A stretch of DNA of 64,000 bases from Gammaproteobacteria bacterium (GCA_016199745.1 JACQFZ010000029.1:1-64000), one strand, 5' to 3'; shown: positions 41,025 to 50,513, counted from the first letter of the stretch. The notes: a model not told the origin generated them from the sequence alone. Translations and numbers: made by a program.

Positions 41025-43238
41025 TCAATCGCACGACGGTGCAAACTCGTTGTTAAGCGCGGTCACCTTGTAGTTCGCATCGATCGTCACTAATCGATTA
41101 TCCGACCATTGCGTGACGCTGCAGCTCACATAGGAAGGGCCATAAGACCAACTGCCGTCTACCACTCGATTACCGCGAACGATATAACGACTGCCACCGC
41201 CGTCGTGCACACGAATGGTGTAACCGCCGCCCATAAACAAGTTGTCGTATAACTCGGCTTGCTTCGATTCGTTGGCCATGAATACGTTCGACGTCGAATC
41301 TTCTGCAAGGCGCTGGTCGATGGTGTTGTGGCGAATGACGTTATTGATCCCGGCCTCGTACCCTTGTATGCCATCGGAGTGATCGCCTGGACTGGAACAG
41401 AGGATGACGAATGAATCTTCGATGGTCACATCGTTGTGTGAAATACGGAATCCGTCACTCGTATTACGAATGTACAAACGTTTGGCGGTAAACCGGCCGG
41501 CACCGACGGCGCTCGTGCTGTTACATCCGGACGGCGGCCCGATCGTGCTGTCGGTCACGGTGTACCGGAACGGATTGCCGCCATTCCAATTGCCAATCTC
41601 GCCGTAGACCTCGCTATTACGAATAACGACGCCATCGGCAGCGACGGTAATACTGCCGGTGACACGTTTGTTTTCGAAGACTTGGCCCGGCGTCGATAGC
41701 GTGACATCGCCGTTGATCGTCGTCAGCGCCGTGCCCGCCGGCACGCCGGTGCAGCTCGGTGTCGGATACGCCGGTAACGCGCACGAACTCGGGTCTGGGG
41801 GTGTCACGCGTGCTACCGATACCGCGACTATCGCGCTCGACGTCATGCGCCCGGCCGCATCGTAAGCATTTGCGCTGAGCCTATGGTTACCGACACTGGC
41901 GCTGGCGGTGTCCCAGCGGTAAGTGTACGGCGGCGTGACATCGGCACCGAGCGAACGACCGTCGAGTAAGAACTCAACGCGGGTGACGCCGACATCGTCC
42001 CAGGCCGCGGCTTCCATCGATACCGTTCCTTGAACCGTCGTGTTATTGGCCGGCGCTGGCAGCGTTACCGACGGCGCGGTGGTGTCGACCAGGCCGGGCG
42101 CATAGAGGTTCACTTCGGTCAGACTGTTCCAATCATTGACGCTATTGCCATGACCGATGTAACGCAGATAACGGGCGTCGACATCGGCGAAATCGAAACC
42201 TTCGATCTCGCGCGTCACTCCGCTGCTTTCGCCGCGATCGACGACCGTCCAGCTAACGCCATCGGCCGATACCGCAAGATCGAATCGCGCTTTGCGCTGA
42301 TCGCCGTTGTAAAAGCCGATTTTGGCCGAGCCGATCGTCGTCATCTGGCCGAAATCGAACTGTATCCACTGACCATCGCCGACCGCCGACCAACGCGTGG
42401 CGACATCGTTATCGATCGTATTGGCGGGAACATTGCCGTCATCGCTGCTAGCCGTGACCACCCGCACCACGATCTCCGAGGTCGCATCGCGCGGCGTGGC
42501 TGCCACCGGCGCCGAGTTGACGCTTTCGCCGGCGCCGTTCACGGCGGCGACGACGTAGTAATAGCTAACCCCATTGGTAACGCCGACATCGGCAAAGTTC
42601 GTTGCCGCTTGCCCGCTGTTGATGTTGCTGTACGGACCTTGGCGAACGGTGGCGCGTTTAATGTTGTAAGCATCGGCACCCGTAGCCGCCGACCACGCAA
42701 GATTGACGCGCGCATTGCCGGCATCGGCGGTGAGATCTGTGGGCGCTGCCGGAACCTGCGCCACGGCGTAGATATCGACTTCGGTCAAACTATTCCATTG
42801 ACCGACGTTCGGATCGCTAGTGTCGTTTCCGTGGCCGACATATCTGACATACCGCGCTTGCACGGGAATAAAGCCAAACGTCTCCTGTGCCAGCGTCGTG
42901 CCATTGCTCTGCCCGCTGAATACGGTCGACCAGGTCTTGCCGTCCGCCGAGACACCCAGATCGAACCGCGTATGCCGCGTGTTTCCTTTAAAGAAACCGA
43001 TCGCCAAGGCATTGATCTTTTTGATCGACCCCAGATCGAATCGGATCCACTGGCCATCGCCAGCCGCTGACCAGCGTGTGTCGAAATTATTATCGAGCGT
43101 GTCCGCCGGCACATTGCCATCGTGACGACTGGCACTGACCGCGGTGATGGGCACCGGTTGTGCCGCCAATGCAGGCAGATTAAACAGCGACAATACCGCG
43201 GCAAACGGCAGGAGTAACGTGAAGCCGGAGCGGGTCAT
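41025..43238 (-). CDS. secreted multidomain protein: two discoidin, FN3, Ig-like and beta-helix domains
   Basis: 737 residues. Signal peptide (LLLPFAAVLSLFNLPALA), first F5/8-type-C/discoidin domain (about 30-158, with DTRWSAAGDGQWIRFDLGS), fibronectin III (about 162-250), second discoidin domain (about 258-385, with ATRWSAVGDGQWIQFDFGQ), an Ig-like domain (about 392-490, VEFLLDGRSLGADVTPPYTYRWD), and a right-handed beta-helix (about 500-737, with GVVIRNSEVYG and DGFRISHNDVTIEDSF). The binding modules plus a beta-helix suggest attachment to or cleavage of a polysaccharide. No catalytic residues can be fixed. It stands alone. Confidence 0.82.
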   Translation of the reverse strand: MTRSGFTLLLPFAAVLSLFNLPALAAQPVPITAVSASRHDGNVPADTLDNNFDTRWSAAGDGQWIRFDLGSIKKINALAIGFFKGNTRHTRFDLGVSADGKTWSTVFSGQSNGTTLAQETFGFIPVQARYVRYVGHGNDTSDPNVGQWNSLTEVDIYAVAQVPAAPTDLTADAGNARVNLAWSAATGADAYNIKRATVRQGPYSNINSGQAATNFADVGVTNGVSYYYVVAAVNGAGESVNSAPVAATPRDATSEIVVRVVTASSDDGNVPANTIDNDVATRWSAVGDGQWIQFDFGQMTTIGSAKIGFYNGDQRKARFDLAVSADGVSWTVVDRGESSGVTREIEGFDFADVDARYLRYIGHGNSVNDWNSLTEVNLYAPGLVDTTAPSVTLPAPANNTTVQGTVSMEAAAWDDVGVTRVEFLLDGRSLGADVTPPYTYRWDTASASVGNHRLSANAYDAAGRMTSSAIVAVSVARVTPPDPSSCALPAYPTPSCTGVPAGTALTTINGDVTLSTPGQVFENKRVTGSITVAADGVVIRNSEVYGEIGNWNGGNPFRYTVTDSTIGPPSGCNSTSAVGAGRFTAKRLYIRNTSDGFRISHNDVTIEDSFVILCSSPGDHSDGIQGYEAGINNVIRHNTIDQRLAEDSTSNVFMANESKQAELYDNLFMGGGYTIRVHDGGGSRYIVRGNRVVDGSWSYGPSYVSCSVTQWSDNRLVTIDANYKVTALNNEFAPSCD

Positions 43239-43423
43239 GGGTATCGTCTCGATATTGTTTTTAGAGGTAGATAAAATTTCTGCCGAACCAGGGACACCGC
43301 GTGTTTACGCTTTTTACTAACGATGGCGGCCCAACCCTGCTTGAGTCACTATGTACGCAGGTGAGTGCCCATAACATCGGGCGTTGGTTCAAAGAATTTT
43401 TACCGTCACAGGGACAGACAGAA

Positions 43424-44104
43424 ATGACTCATGCGCAGAATCCGCCGTCGCCGACATTGATAGATTCCAGCAAAGGCGCCGCCGTCTATACGAAACCGGT
43501 GTTGGGCTTGTACGACTTGTTCATTCTTGGGCTTTCGAGCTCCTTCATTTGGCAATGCCCATCGCGCCGGGTGCTCGATCTTTATAACCAGCACGTCACC
43601 GACAAGCATTTAGACGTCGGCGTCGGCACCGGCTACTTTCTCGATCGTTGCCGATTTCCAACGACGACACCGACCATCGCCCTGCTCGACCTTAACCCCA
43701 ATTGCCTGCAAGCCTCCGCCCACCGCATCCGCCGCTATCGCCCGTCGTGCCACGTCGTCGACGTGCTGCAACCGATCGATATCGACGATGCCGACTTCGG
43801 CTCGATCGGCATCAACTACCTACTCCACTGCCTACCCGGCAATCTAAAAACGAAGAGCGCCGCCTTCGCTCACCTAAAACCGCTGCTGGCAGACGGCGGC
43901 GTGATATTCGGCTCGACAATCTTGGGCGAAGGCGTCAAGCGCCATCGGCTGGCAAACAAGCTCATGCGCGTTTACAACGCCAAGGGCATCTTCGGCAACG
44001 CCGGCGATCGGCTCGAAGATCTCGAAGCGGCACTCAAGCAACACTTCGGGAACTGGTCGATTCGCGTTGAGGGTTGTGTCGCACTGTTTAGCGCGAGCAA
44101 GTGA
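43424..44104 (+). CDS. class I SAM-dependent methyltransferase
   Basis: 226 residues from MTHAQNPPSPTLID. Motif I is KHLDVGVGTGYFLDRC, with LLDLNPNCLQ as the acidic loop, FGSIGINYLLHCLPG as motif IV and HLKPLLADGGVIFGSTILG as post-motif. An N-terminal helical part (YTKPVLGLYDLFILGLSSSFIWQCP) may bind the substrate. Similar proteins are annotated only as generic methyltransferases. The longer ATG at 43301 is not supported by homology. Confidence 0.82.
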   Translation: MTHAQNPPSPTLIDSSKGAAVYTKPVLGLYDLFILGLSSSFIWQCPSRRVLDLYNQHVTDKHLDVGVGTGYFLDRCRFPTTTPTIALLDLNPNCLQASAHRIRRYRPSCHVVDVLQPIDIDDADFGSIGINYLLHCLPGNLKTKSAAFAHLKPLLADGGVIFGSTILGEGVKRHRLANKLMRVYNAKGIFGNAGDRLEDLEAALKQHFGNWSIRVEGCVALFSASK

Positions 44105-44134
44105 AACGACGATATGTTCAGAACGGAGATGGCG

Positions 44135-44698
44135 ATGAAAAAATTGGCTTTTATTGCCATTTTGGGCGGTCTACTGCTGACGTCGGCGACTGCCACAGTG
44201 CTGGCCGCCGCCGACGCCGATGAAGCGCGCCTGAAAACGATCAGCAAGAACATCGACCGCGAAGCGTTACATCAAAAAGAAAACGAGCGGGCGCAAGCGC
44301 TAGCAACCGAATTTAGTGTCTCGCCGGACTCGGTGCAAAAAATGCGGAGGCAAAAACAAGGATGGGGCGAAATTACGGTAGAACTGGCGATGGCGCAGCG
44401 GCTGGCGATGACCGACCCCGTCAGCTATCCCGACACGACACTGGCACTGGCCAAGGTAGCATCGTTGCGCAGCGAAAAATTAGGCTTCGGCCAAATCGCG
44501 CACGAGCTTGGATTTAAACTCGGCGCCGTCGTCAGCGCCGCCCAGCGGTCGCAGCGCAGCTCGGCCGCCCATGCCGAAAAAAAATCGCGCAACGATCACG
44601 CGACAAGCACCGCCACATCCGGCAAGGGAAAAGCTGACCATGACGGCAATAGCGGGAAAGGCGGTAAGGGTGGAAGCGGTGGTGGTGGTCATAATTGA
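44135..44698 (+). CDS. secreted Gly/Lys-tailed hypothetical protein
   Basis: 187 residues from MKKLAFIAILGGLLLTSATATVLAA, a signal peptide with GGAGATG just upstream. The middle is helical and charged, with two similar segments (FSVSPDSVQKMRRQKQGWGEITVELAMAQ and LRSEKLGFGQIAHELGFKLGAVVSAA) that look like a repeated helix-turn module. The end is a low-complexity tail of Gly, Lys, Ser and His. No known family; a cell-envelope location is inferred. Confidence 0.7.
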   Translation: MKKLAFIAILGGLLLTSATATVLAAADADEARLKTISKNIDREALHQKENERAQALATEFSVSPDSVQKMRRQKQGWGEITVELAMAQRLAMTDPVSYPDTTLALAKVASLRSEKLGFGQIAHELGFKLGAVVSAAQRSQRSSAAHAEKKSRNDHATSTATSGKGKADHDGNSGKGGKGGSGGGGHN

Positions 44699-44717
44699 TT
44701 AAGACTGGCCGGACGCG

Positions 44718-45641
44718 ATGCGTCGTTCCATCAAACTAGTCGCATTGTCGATTTCAGGATTAATGCTGATAGTTATCCTTGGCATATATGAACTGGGCTC
44801 AACGCTGTCGGCACCTGCCCCACACAACATTGGACCGCCGCCGGAAGATCTGCACGCGATAGAAATCGAATTCTCCGGCATTCGCGGCTGGTTCGTGCCC
44901 GCAGGCGCAAACTCCCATTGCATCCTTCTGATGCACGGAGTTCGCGGACATCGACTAGATATGATTAAGCGCGCCCGATTTCTGCATGAAGCCGGTTACG
45001 CATCGTTGCTCTTTGATTTCCAGGCGCACGGTCAAAGCCCGGGGGATCACATCACTTTCGGCTACCTGGAATCACAGAACGCCCGCGCGGCGCTTGTCTT
45101 CGTTCGCGCAAAATTTGGCTGCAAGCACGTAGGTGCTATCGGCCAATCGTTAGGTGGAGCGGCGGCCTTGCTTGGCAAGGAACCCCTGCGAGTCGACGCA
45201 TTGGTCATCGAGTCGGTTTATCCGACTATCGAGCAAGCCATTGCCGATCGCCTTCGGATACGACTAGGCAATTTCGGTCCGCCGCTCGAACCGCTACTGA
45301 CTTTGCAGCTCAAATTCCATCTCGGCATCAACGCCGACGCCCTTCGTCCCATTGACGCCGTTCGCCATGCCAGCGCCCCGCTCTTCGTCTTGGCAGGCAC
45401 AGAAGATCAACACACCCCCCTCGCCGAGGCACAACGCCTGTTCGACGCAGCACCAGAGCCTAAACAATTCTGGGCGATTGCGGGCGCTAAACACGTCGAC
45501 TTGTATAACGTTGCGCCGGTTGAATACCAAAAAAGAGTACTGCAGTTTTTTGCCTTATACGTTGGTGCGCCGGTCGCTTCAATACCGGTGAAGCAACGTG
45601 ACTCTTACTCCCGTAGCCGACAGTTATTCGATGGAGATTAA
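44718..45641 (+). CDS. alpha/beta hydrolase, membrane-anchored
   Basis: 307 residues. An N-terminal helix (about 6-24) serves as anchor. The fold shows CILLMHGVRGHR (oxyanion region), LFDFQAHGQSPGD, the nucleophile elbow GAIGQSLGGAAALL, then the acid in AGTEDQHTPLAEAQ and the His in GAKHVDLYN. Active-site Ser, Asp and His are all present. Substrate unknown. It follows the Gly-rich gene by 19 bases and may be co-transcribed. Confidence 0.85.
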   Translation: MRRSIKLVALSISGLMLIVILGIYELGSTLSAPAPHNIGPPPEDLHAIEIEFSGIRGWFVPAGANSHCILLMHGVRGHRLDMIKRARFLHEAGYASLLFDFQAHGQSPGDHITFGYLESQNARAALVFVRAKFGCKHVGAIGQSLGGAAALLGKEPLRVDALVIESVYPTIEQAIADRLRIRLGNFGPPLEPLLTLQLKFHLGINADALRPIDAVRHASAPLFVLAGTEDQHTPLAEAQRLFDAAPEPKQFWAIAGAKHVDLYNVAPVEYQKRVLQFFALYVGAPVASIPVKQRDSYSRSRQLFDGD

Positions 45642-45670
45642 GGAGTGCAAGACGAATGGCACTTACTGAA

Positions 45671-45849
45671 AGCAAAAACCGAAACGTATCCGCCGCCACT
45701 CCCTCCCCCTCAGGGGGAGGGCTGGGGTGGGGGTGGGTTTTTTTACAGTAGCGATCACAACCCACCCCCATCCTGTCCTTCCCCCTGAAGGGGAAGGGAC
45801 CTGCTAATAAGGTCGGGGTCGTCAGTTTAGTAACATAGTCGAGTTAAGT
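45671..45849. repeat. dispersed repeat, copy 2 (inverted relative to copy 1)
   Basis: Reverse complement of 31414-31597, about 90% identical by eye. It lies between the hydrolase and the M50-like protease gene and carries the same two GC-rich hairpins. Confidence 0.75.
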
Positions 45850-45926
45850 GTAATCCACTGTGGTCTATCCTTAATTCGTAAAAAAAGAAAGCTGTCGTTT
45901 CCTATAACAAAAATGAAATAACTGAC

Positions 45927-47105
45927 ATGGCGAATAACTGTAAAGAGTGCGGAGCTGCACTGAGCGAGGCAGTCGAACTGCCTGCTAAGCATTCGTATTG
46001 CGCCAACTGCTGGAAAGATAAGCAGCAGCACCAACAACGCTCCGCGTTATTTGGGTTGGCCCTTTATGTCGGCGTTGGCCTCTTGATAGTTCTTGTCTTT
46101 CGTGGCAACGGCTTTGGATGGATGTTGCTAAACATAGCCCTACTGTACGTACTCAGCGTTCTTGCGGTAGTCCTTCATGAGCTTGGGCATGCGATTGCAT
46201 CCCGTTCGGTGGGAATGCGGGTACAACGATTGGTAATCGGCACTGGAACCACTTTTTGGCAAATCCGACTATTTGGAGCCTGGATAATTCTTAGAGTCTT
46301 CCCCTTCGGCGGCGGACATGTTGTAGCGACCCACCCGGCCTTGAATTGGGTGCGATTGAGACATGCGGTATTCGTTCTGGCCGGACCAATGACTAATTTG
46401 TCCATCGCCATCATGCTGAGTTGCTTGACGCCCGAAACAGCTCTACGTAACTGGCCAGCAAACACATACTTCTATCCCACCCTAGTCTTTATCGCCGCCA
46501 ATCTGGTGGCATTTGTCGTGAGCTTGTACCCAAAGCATTACATAACCGAGGAAGGCAACCAGGAGGAGAGTGACGGTCTGCAATTGCTGCGTCTTCCGTT
46601 TCGGAAAGCGGATGATTTTAGTTCACATGTTGCCGCTCACTATTTATTGCCCGGCGCCGAATGCCTCGCCATCAAAGACTATGCGGGTACCCGCCAAGCA
46701 GCTCTTAACGGCTTACAGGCTTATCGCACGTTAGATCTAGTACGCGCACATTTATTAAATCAGGTAGCGTGGAGCGATTTGCTGGATGGAACCATGAAGT
46801 TACCTGAGGAATCATTGGCGTTTGCGTCTGAAGCGCTACGACTTGCGCCCGATGATATCGCTATCAAAGGCACCTTGGGTTCTCTACTAGTGGAAAGTGG
46901 TCAATATGAGAAAGGTCTAACGCTCTTGCTCGACTCTAATGCCGGAGTTAAACGTAGCACGGACCGTGCACTCAATTTGTGCTACGTAGCTATTGCCCAT
47001 AAACAACTGGGCAATACCGGCAAGGCTGACGACGTAATTCACGAAATTCAGACGCTGGATCCTGATTGTCTCTTGCTCCAGCGGGCTCGCGGCATAGTTG
47101 GTTAG
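45927..47105 (+). CDS. M50/site-2-protease-like membrane protein with zinc ribbon and TPR
   Basis: 392 residues. An N-terminal zinc ribbon (Cys 5, 8, 25, 28: NNCKECGA...YCANCWK) is followed by transmembrane helices and the metalloprotease motif HELGH (84-88). LAGPMTNLSIAIML matches the family's second conserved helix, and NQEESDGLQLL resembles the DG motif that gives the third zinc ligand. The C-terminal 170 residues form TPR-like helices (PEESLAFASEALRLAPDDIAIKGTLG). Intramembrane proteolysis is likely; a substrate-selecting role for ribbon and TPR is inference. Confidence 0.8.
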   Translation: MANNCKECGAALSEAVELPAKHSYCANCWKDKQQHQQRSALFGLALYVGVGLLIVLVFRGNGFGWMLLNIALLYVLSVLAVVLHELGHAIASRSVGMRVQRLVIGTGTTFWQIRLFGAWIILRVFPFGGGHVVATHPALNWVRLRHAVFVLAGPMTNLSIAIMLSCLTPETALRNWPANTYFYPTLVFIAANLVAFVVSLYPKHYITEEGNQEESDGLQLLRLPFRKADDFSSHVAAHYLLPGAECLAIKDYAGTRQAALNGLQAYRTLDLVRAHLLNQVAWSDLLDGTMKLPEESLAFASEALRLAPDDIAIKGTLGSLLVESGQYEKGLTLLLDSNAGVKRSTDRALNLCYVAIAHKQLGNTGKADDVIHEIQTLDPDCLLLQRARGIVG

Positions 47106-47283
47106 GGCGCATCTCCCTACGCTCGCCCTAACTTACCCATCAAAAGCACTTACCCTAAACTTTGTAATCACCCACACGCCAACGTTGACACGTTCCGGCA
47201 TAGCCCCGTAGGTTGCGTACACAATAACCCACGGCCGCAGGTCTTGGGTCCATACTACGAACACTCATTCACGGAGGAGACGT

Positions 47284-48045
47284 ATGAAATTCCTGAAAGC
47301 CGTCCTGTGTGTCGTTCTGAGTGTGGTGGCCGTCACAGCGCAAGCGCGCAGCCTCGACGAAATCAAGAAACAAGGAAAGATCGTCATTGCTTCGGAAGGA
47401 CAATACGCGCCGTTCAACTTCTTCGAAGGTAGCCGTCTGACTGGGTTTGAGATCGACGTGGCCGACGCGGTGGCGAAGAAGATGGGGTTGGCGGTGGAAT
47501 GGAAGACGCTGGCGTTCGATGCGTTGCTTGCCGGATTGGCGACGGACCGATGGGACTTGGTAATTGCATCGCATGCCATCACCCCGGAACGCGAGAAGGC
47601 AGTGACGTTCACCGCGCCGCACTATTGCTCGGGTGGCGTCATCGTCAGTAAGAGCGCCTCGATCAGCAAGGCTAAAGACCTTGCCGGGCACACTGTCGCC
47701 GCCCAGACCGGAACGAGCTACCTAGAAGCCCTACAGAAAATTCCCGGCATCAACGCCGTCAAAAACTTCCCGAAAGATACCGACGCGCAAAGCGCGCTCA
47801 TGAGTGGGCGGGTCGATGCATGGGTGACGGATAAATTCGTCGCCAAGCCGGCGGTGGCATCGAATCCCAAAGCGAATCTGAAAATCGGCGACTTCGTGGT
47901 AGTCGAACGGGTCGCGGCAGCGGTGAAGAAAGGCAACAATTCACTGGCACAGGCGTACAACGAAGCGCTTAAGCAAGTGATGGCGGATGGCACCTACGCG
48001 GCGATCTCGAAGAAGTATTTCGACGAAGACGTGCGCTGCCACTAG
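47284..48045 (+). CDS. polar amino acid ABC transporter substrate-binding protein
   Basis: 253 residues, SBP family 3: signal peptide MKFLKAVLCVVLSVVAVTAQA, then KIVIASEGQYAPFNFFEGSRLTGFEIDVADAVAKKMG and DLVIASHAITPEREKAVTFTAPHY, the typical ligand-binding lobe. GGAGGAG lies before the ATG. It delivers an amino acid to the permease and ATPase at 48377 and 49182. Its TAG stop is the first three bases of a MITE-like element that separates it from them. Confidence 0.9.
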   Translation: MKFLKAVLCVVLSVVAVTAQARSLDEIKKQGKIVIASEGQYAPFNFFEGSRLTGFEIDVADAVAKKMGLAVEWKTLAFDALLAGLATDRWDLVIASHAITPEREKAVTFTAPHYCSGGVIVSKSASISKAKDLAGHTVAAQTGTSYLEALQKIPGINAVKNFPKDTDAQSALMSGRVDAWVTDKFVAKPAVASNPKANLKIGDFVVVERVAAAVKKGNNSLAQAYNEALKQVMADGTYAAISKKYFDEDVRCH

Positions 48046-48254
48046 TGTCCGTCCCTAGTGGCACTTACTTAACGCCTTTATGGTTTGTTATCCCCTCTCC
48101 CCCGTGCTTTTCGGGGGAGAGGGTAAGGGAGAGGGGGCGCATTTAAGAGCCTCGATACTTCAGGCGCCCCTCTCCCTCACCCTCTCCCCGCAAGCGGGGA
48201 GAGGGAATATCTACGGTACGTTGCTTAAGTAACTGCCATGCAGGACAGACCCTA
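48043..48254. mobile_element. MITE-like element inside the amino acid ABC operon
   Basis: The ends TAGTGTCCGTCC...TGGCACTTACTTAA and, inverted, TTAAGTAACTGCCA...GGACAGACCCTA form an imperfect terminal repeat of about 33 bp bounded by TA. Inside are two large CTCTCCCC/GGGGAGAG hairpins facing each other. 212 bp, non-coding. Confidence 0.65.
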
Positions 48255-48274
48255 GAAGTTGTTTCAACAATCGG

Positions 48275-48307
48275 TAGCCCGGATGGAGTGAAGCGCAATC
48301 CGGGTTA
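48275..48307. repeat. TAGCCCGGATG palindromic repeat
   Basis: TAGCCCGGATGGAGTGAAGC followed by GCAATCCGGGTTA: a clear copy of a repeat common in proteobacterial chromosomes, also at 35159 and 35731. Confidence 0.75.
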
Positions 48308-48376
48308 CGAACAGTAGACGGGTAATTCATCGCCCGTTCTACACAAGACCACTTCCGAACACCGAGAGAGGTCGCC

Positions 48377-49156
48377 ATGACCCAGGCAACCACATCGTCG
48401 CCCAGCTGGTCGCCCGAACGAAAAAGCACCGCGATTATTTTGGTATCGGCGGTGCTTTTGGTACTCATCCTGTGGCTCATCGCGATTCCGCTATCGTGGG
48501 CGCCCGATCCTATCGGGCCAGCGGCACAACTGTTCGCCGAAGGCACGCGCACCACGGTAGAGCTGACGCTCCTATCCGGCATCATCGGCGTCTTAATCGG
48601 CGTATTGGTAGCGGTCGGCAAACTGTCGAAATTTCTGGTGCTGCGTATGGTGTCGGCGGCGTATATCTGGATCATCCGCGGCACGCCGCTGTTGGTGCAA
48701 ATCTTGTTCGTGTTTCTGGCATTGCCGATGTTGGTTCCTGAGCTGCAACTGTCGGACTTCAACTCCGCCGCGGTCGCGCTTGCGTTTAACGTCGGCGCCT
48801 ATAACGCCGAAGCGATTCGCGCCGGCATTCAGGCGATTCCGAAGGGACAGATCGAGGCGGCGCGCTCGCTCGGCTTAAGTCCGCTGCAAACATTCTTCGA
48901 TGTCACTTTTCCGCAAGCGTTCAAGATCTCGTTGCCACCGCTGGTGAACAATTTCGTCGCGCTGCTCAAAGATTCATCGCTCGCTTACGTTATCGGCGTG
49001 GTCGAACTGTCGAACATCGGTAACCGCATACAAGCCGCGACGTTCCAGCCGGTACCGGTGTTCATTACTACCGCGTGTCTCTACTTGTTACTAACGACGG
49101 TGTTGACACAGATTTCCGGAGCAATCGAGGACCGATTAGACATCGGCCGACGCTAA
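48377..49156 (+). CDS. polar amino acid ABC transporter permease
   Basis: 259 residues of the HisM/GlnP type, about five or six transmembrane helices. [44 protein letters not shown] and the EAA loop [24 protein letters not shown], which contacts the ATPase, are typical. It acts with the ATPase at 49182 and the binding protein at 47284. Only one permease is found, so it probably works as a homodimer. Confidence 0.92.
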   Translation: MTQATTSSPSWSPERKSTAIILVSAVLLVLILWLIAIPLSWAPDPIGPAAQLFAEGTRTTVELTLLSGIIGVLIGVLVAVGKLSKFLVLRMVSAAYIWIIRGTPLLVQILFVFLALPMLVPELQLSDFNSAAVALAFNVGAYNAEAIRAGIQAIPKGQIEAARSLGLSPLQTFFDVTFPQAFKISLPPLVNNFVALLKDSSLAYVIGVVELSNIGNRIQAATFQPVPVFITTACLYLLLTTVLTQISGAIEDRLDIGRR

Positions 49157-49181
49157 CCATCAGCGACGAGCACGGGCCCCT

Positions 49182-49955
49182 ATGACGCCATCACCTCCTA
49201 CCACAGACGCTACGGCTCAATCACCGCCCCTCATTATCGCCGAGCATGTCGGCAAACATTTCGGAAAATTTCACGTATTGCAGGACGTCTCCACCACGTT
49301 CCGTCAAGGCGAAGTCGCCGTCATCATCGGTGCTTCCGGTTCTGGCAAATCCACCTTCCTTAGAACGCTGAATCGACTGACCGCGCACGACAGCGGGCGG
49401 ATCGTCGTCGACGGTGTCGAACTCAACGACGACTGTAACAACATCGACGAGGTGCGACGCGAAGTCGGCATGGTGTTTCAGCAGTTCAATTTGTTTCCAC
49501 ATTTATCGGTACTCGACAACATTACCCTCGCGCCCCGCCGCGTGCGCCGCAGCAAGCGCGACGCCGCCGAAGCGATGGCGCTCAAGCTGCTCGAGCGCGT
49601 CGGCATGGAAGATCACGCGCACAAATATCCGCATCAACTATCCGGCGGCCAACAACAGCGCGTCGCCATCGCCCGCAGCCTCGCCATGCAACCCAAAGTC
49701 ATGCTGTTCGACGAGCCGACATCGGCACTCGACCCGGAAATGACGAAAGAGGTGCTCGACGTTATGAAGGATCTGGCGAAGTCGGGCATGACGATGATCG
49801 TGGTAACGCACGAGATGGGCTTCGCGCGCGACGTCGCCGATCGGATTATCTTTTTCGATCAAGGTGGGATCCTGGCCGAGGCCAAGCCGCAGGAGTTTTT
49901 CACTCATCAGCCGCACCCGCGAATTCGAGCGTTCTTGGGACAGCTTTCCTACTAA
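49182..49955 (+). CDS. polar amino acid ABC transporter ATP-binding protein
   Basis: 257 residues: Walker [19 protein letters not shown]-loop [18 protein letters not shown], signature [16 protein letters not shown], Walker [16 protein letters not shown] and the switch His in VVTHEMGF, closely similar to GlnQ/HisP. It lies 25 bases after the permease in the same operon. Confidence 0.94.
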   Translation: MTPSPPTTDATAQSPPLIIAEHVGKHFGKFHVLQDVSTTFRQGEVAVIIGASGSGKSTFLRTLNRLTAHDSGRIVVDGVELNDDCNNIDEVRREVGMVFQQFNLFPHLSVLDNITLAPRRVRRSKRDAAEAMALKLLERVGMEDHAHKYPHQLSGGQQQRVAIARSLAMQPKVMLFDEPTSALDPEMTKEVLDVMKDLAKSGMTMIVVTHEMGFARDVADRIIFFDQGGILAEAKPQEFFTHQPHPRIRAFLGQLSY

Positions 49956-50054
49956 ACTGCATCCGCCGACCTGTTGACGTACCGCGTACCTGCGCTAATC
50001 TGGACGTCCGCGGCGCTCGCCGCGTTCCAAAACTGGAGGCGTAAGGTGAGGTCC

Positions 50055-50495
50055 ATGATTTTTGAAGATATGGAGTACGTCGGCTTCTGGACGCGGGTCG
50101 GCGCGGCCTTGATCGATTCGGTATTGGTGCTGTTGATCTGCGCGCCGATCGTAACAGCGATCTACGGCCCGGCGTATTGGAACGGCGAGAAGTTCGTGCA
50201 AGGATGGCTCGACTTCATCGTCTCCTGGGTCTTGCCGGCGGCAGCCGCAGTGGTCTTCTGGAAAGCGAAGCAGGCGACGCCGGGAAAGATGGCGTTTTCC
50301 GCTCGCATCGTCGACGAAAAAACAGGAGAAGCACCGACGACTGGACAACTGATCGGACGCTATCTTGGCTACTACGTCTCTACCATTCCGCTATTTCTCG
50401 GAATTCTTTGGGTAGGAATCGATCCGCGCAAACAGGGCTGGCACGACAAGCTCGCCGGCACAGTTGTGATTCGACCGAAGAAGCGCGACGCCTAA
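50055..50495 (+). CDS. RDD-family membrane protein
   Basis: 146 residues: MEYVGFWTRVGAALIDSVLVLLICAPIV carries the Arg and Asp that give the family its name (R...D), with QATPGKMAFSARIVDEKTGEAP and DPRKQGWHDKLAGTVVI as the further signatures. Two or three transmembrane helices. Function unknown. AAGGTGAGG lies before the ATG; a longer in-frame start is rejected. Confidence 0.88.
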   Translation: MIFEDMEYVGFWTRVGAALIDSVLVLLICAPIVTAIYGPAYWNGEKFVQGWLDFIVSWVLPAAAAVVFWKAKQATPGKMAFSARIVDEKTGEAPTTGQLIGRYLGYYVSTIPLFLGILWVGIDPRKQGWHDKLAGTVVIRPKKRDA

Positions 50496-50513
50496 TATAC
50501 GAGAGATATCTAC

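Noticed and set aside
42030-43070. Plus-strand open frame of 346 codons
   Set aside because: Antisense to the discoidin/beta-helix gene; composition is Arg/Ile/Asp-rich and unlike a real protein.
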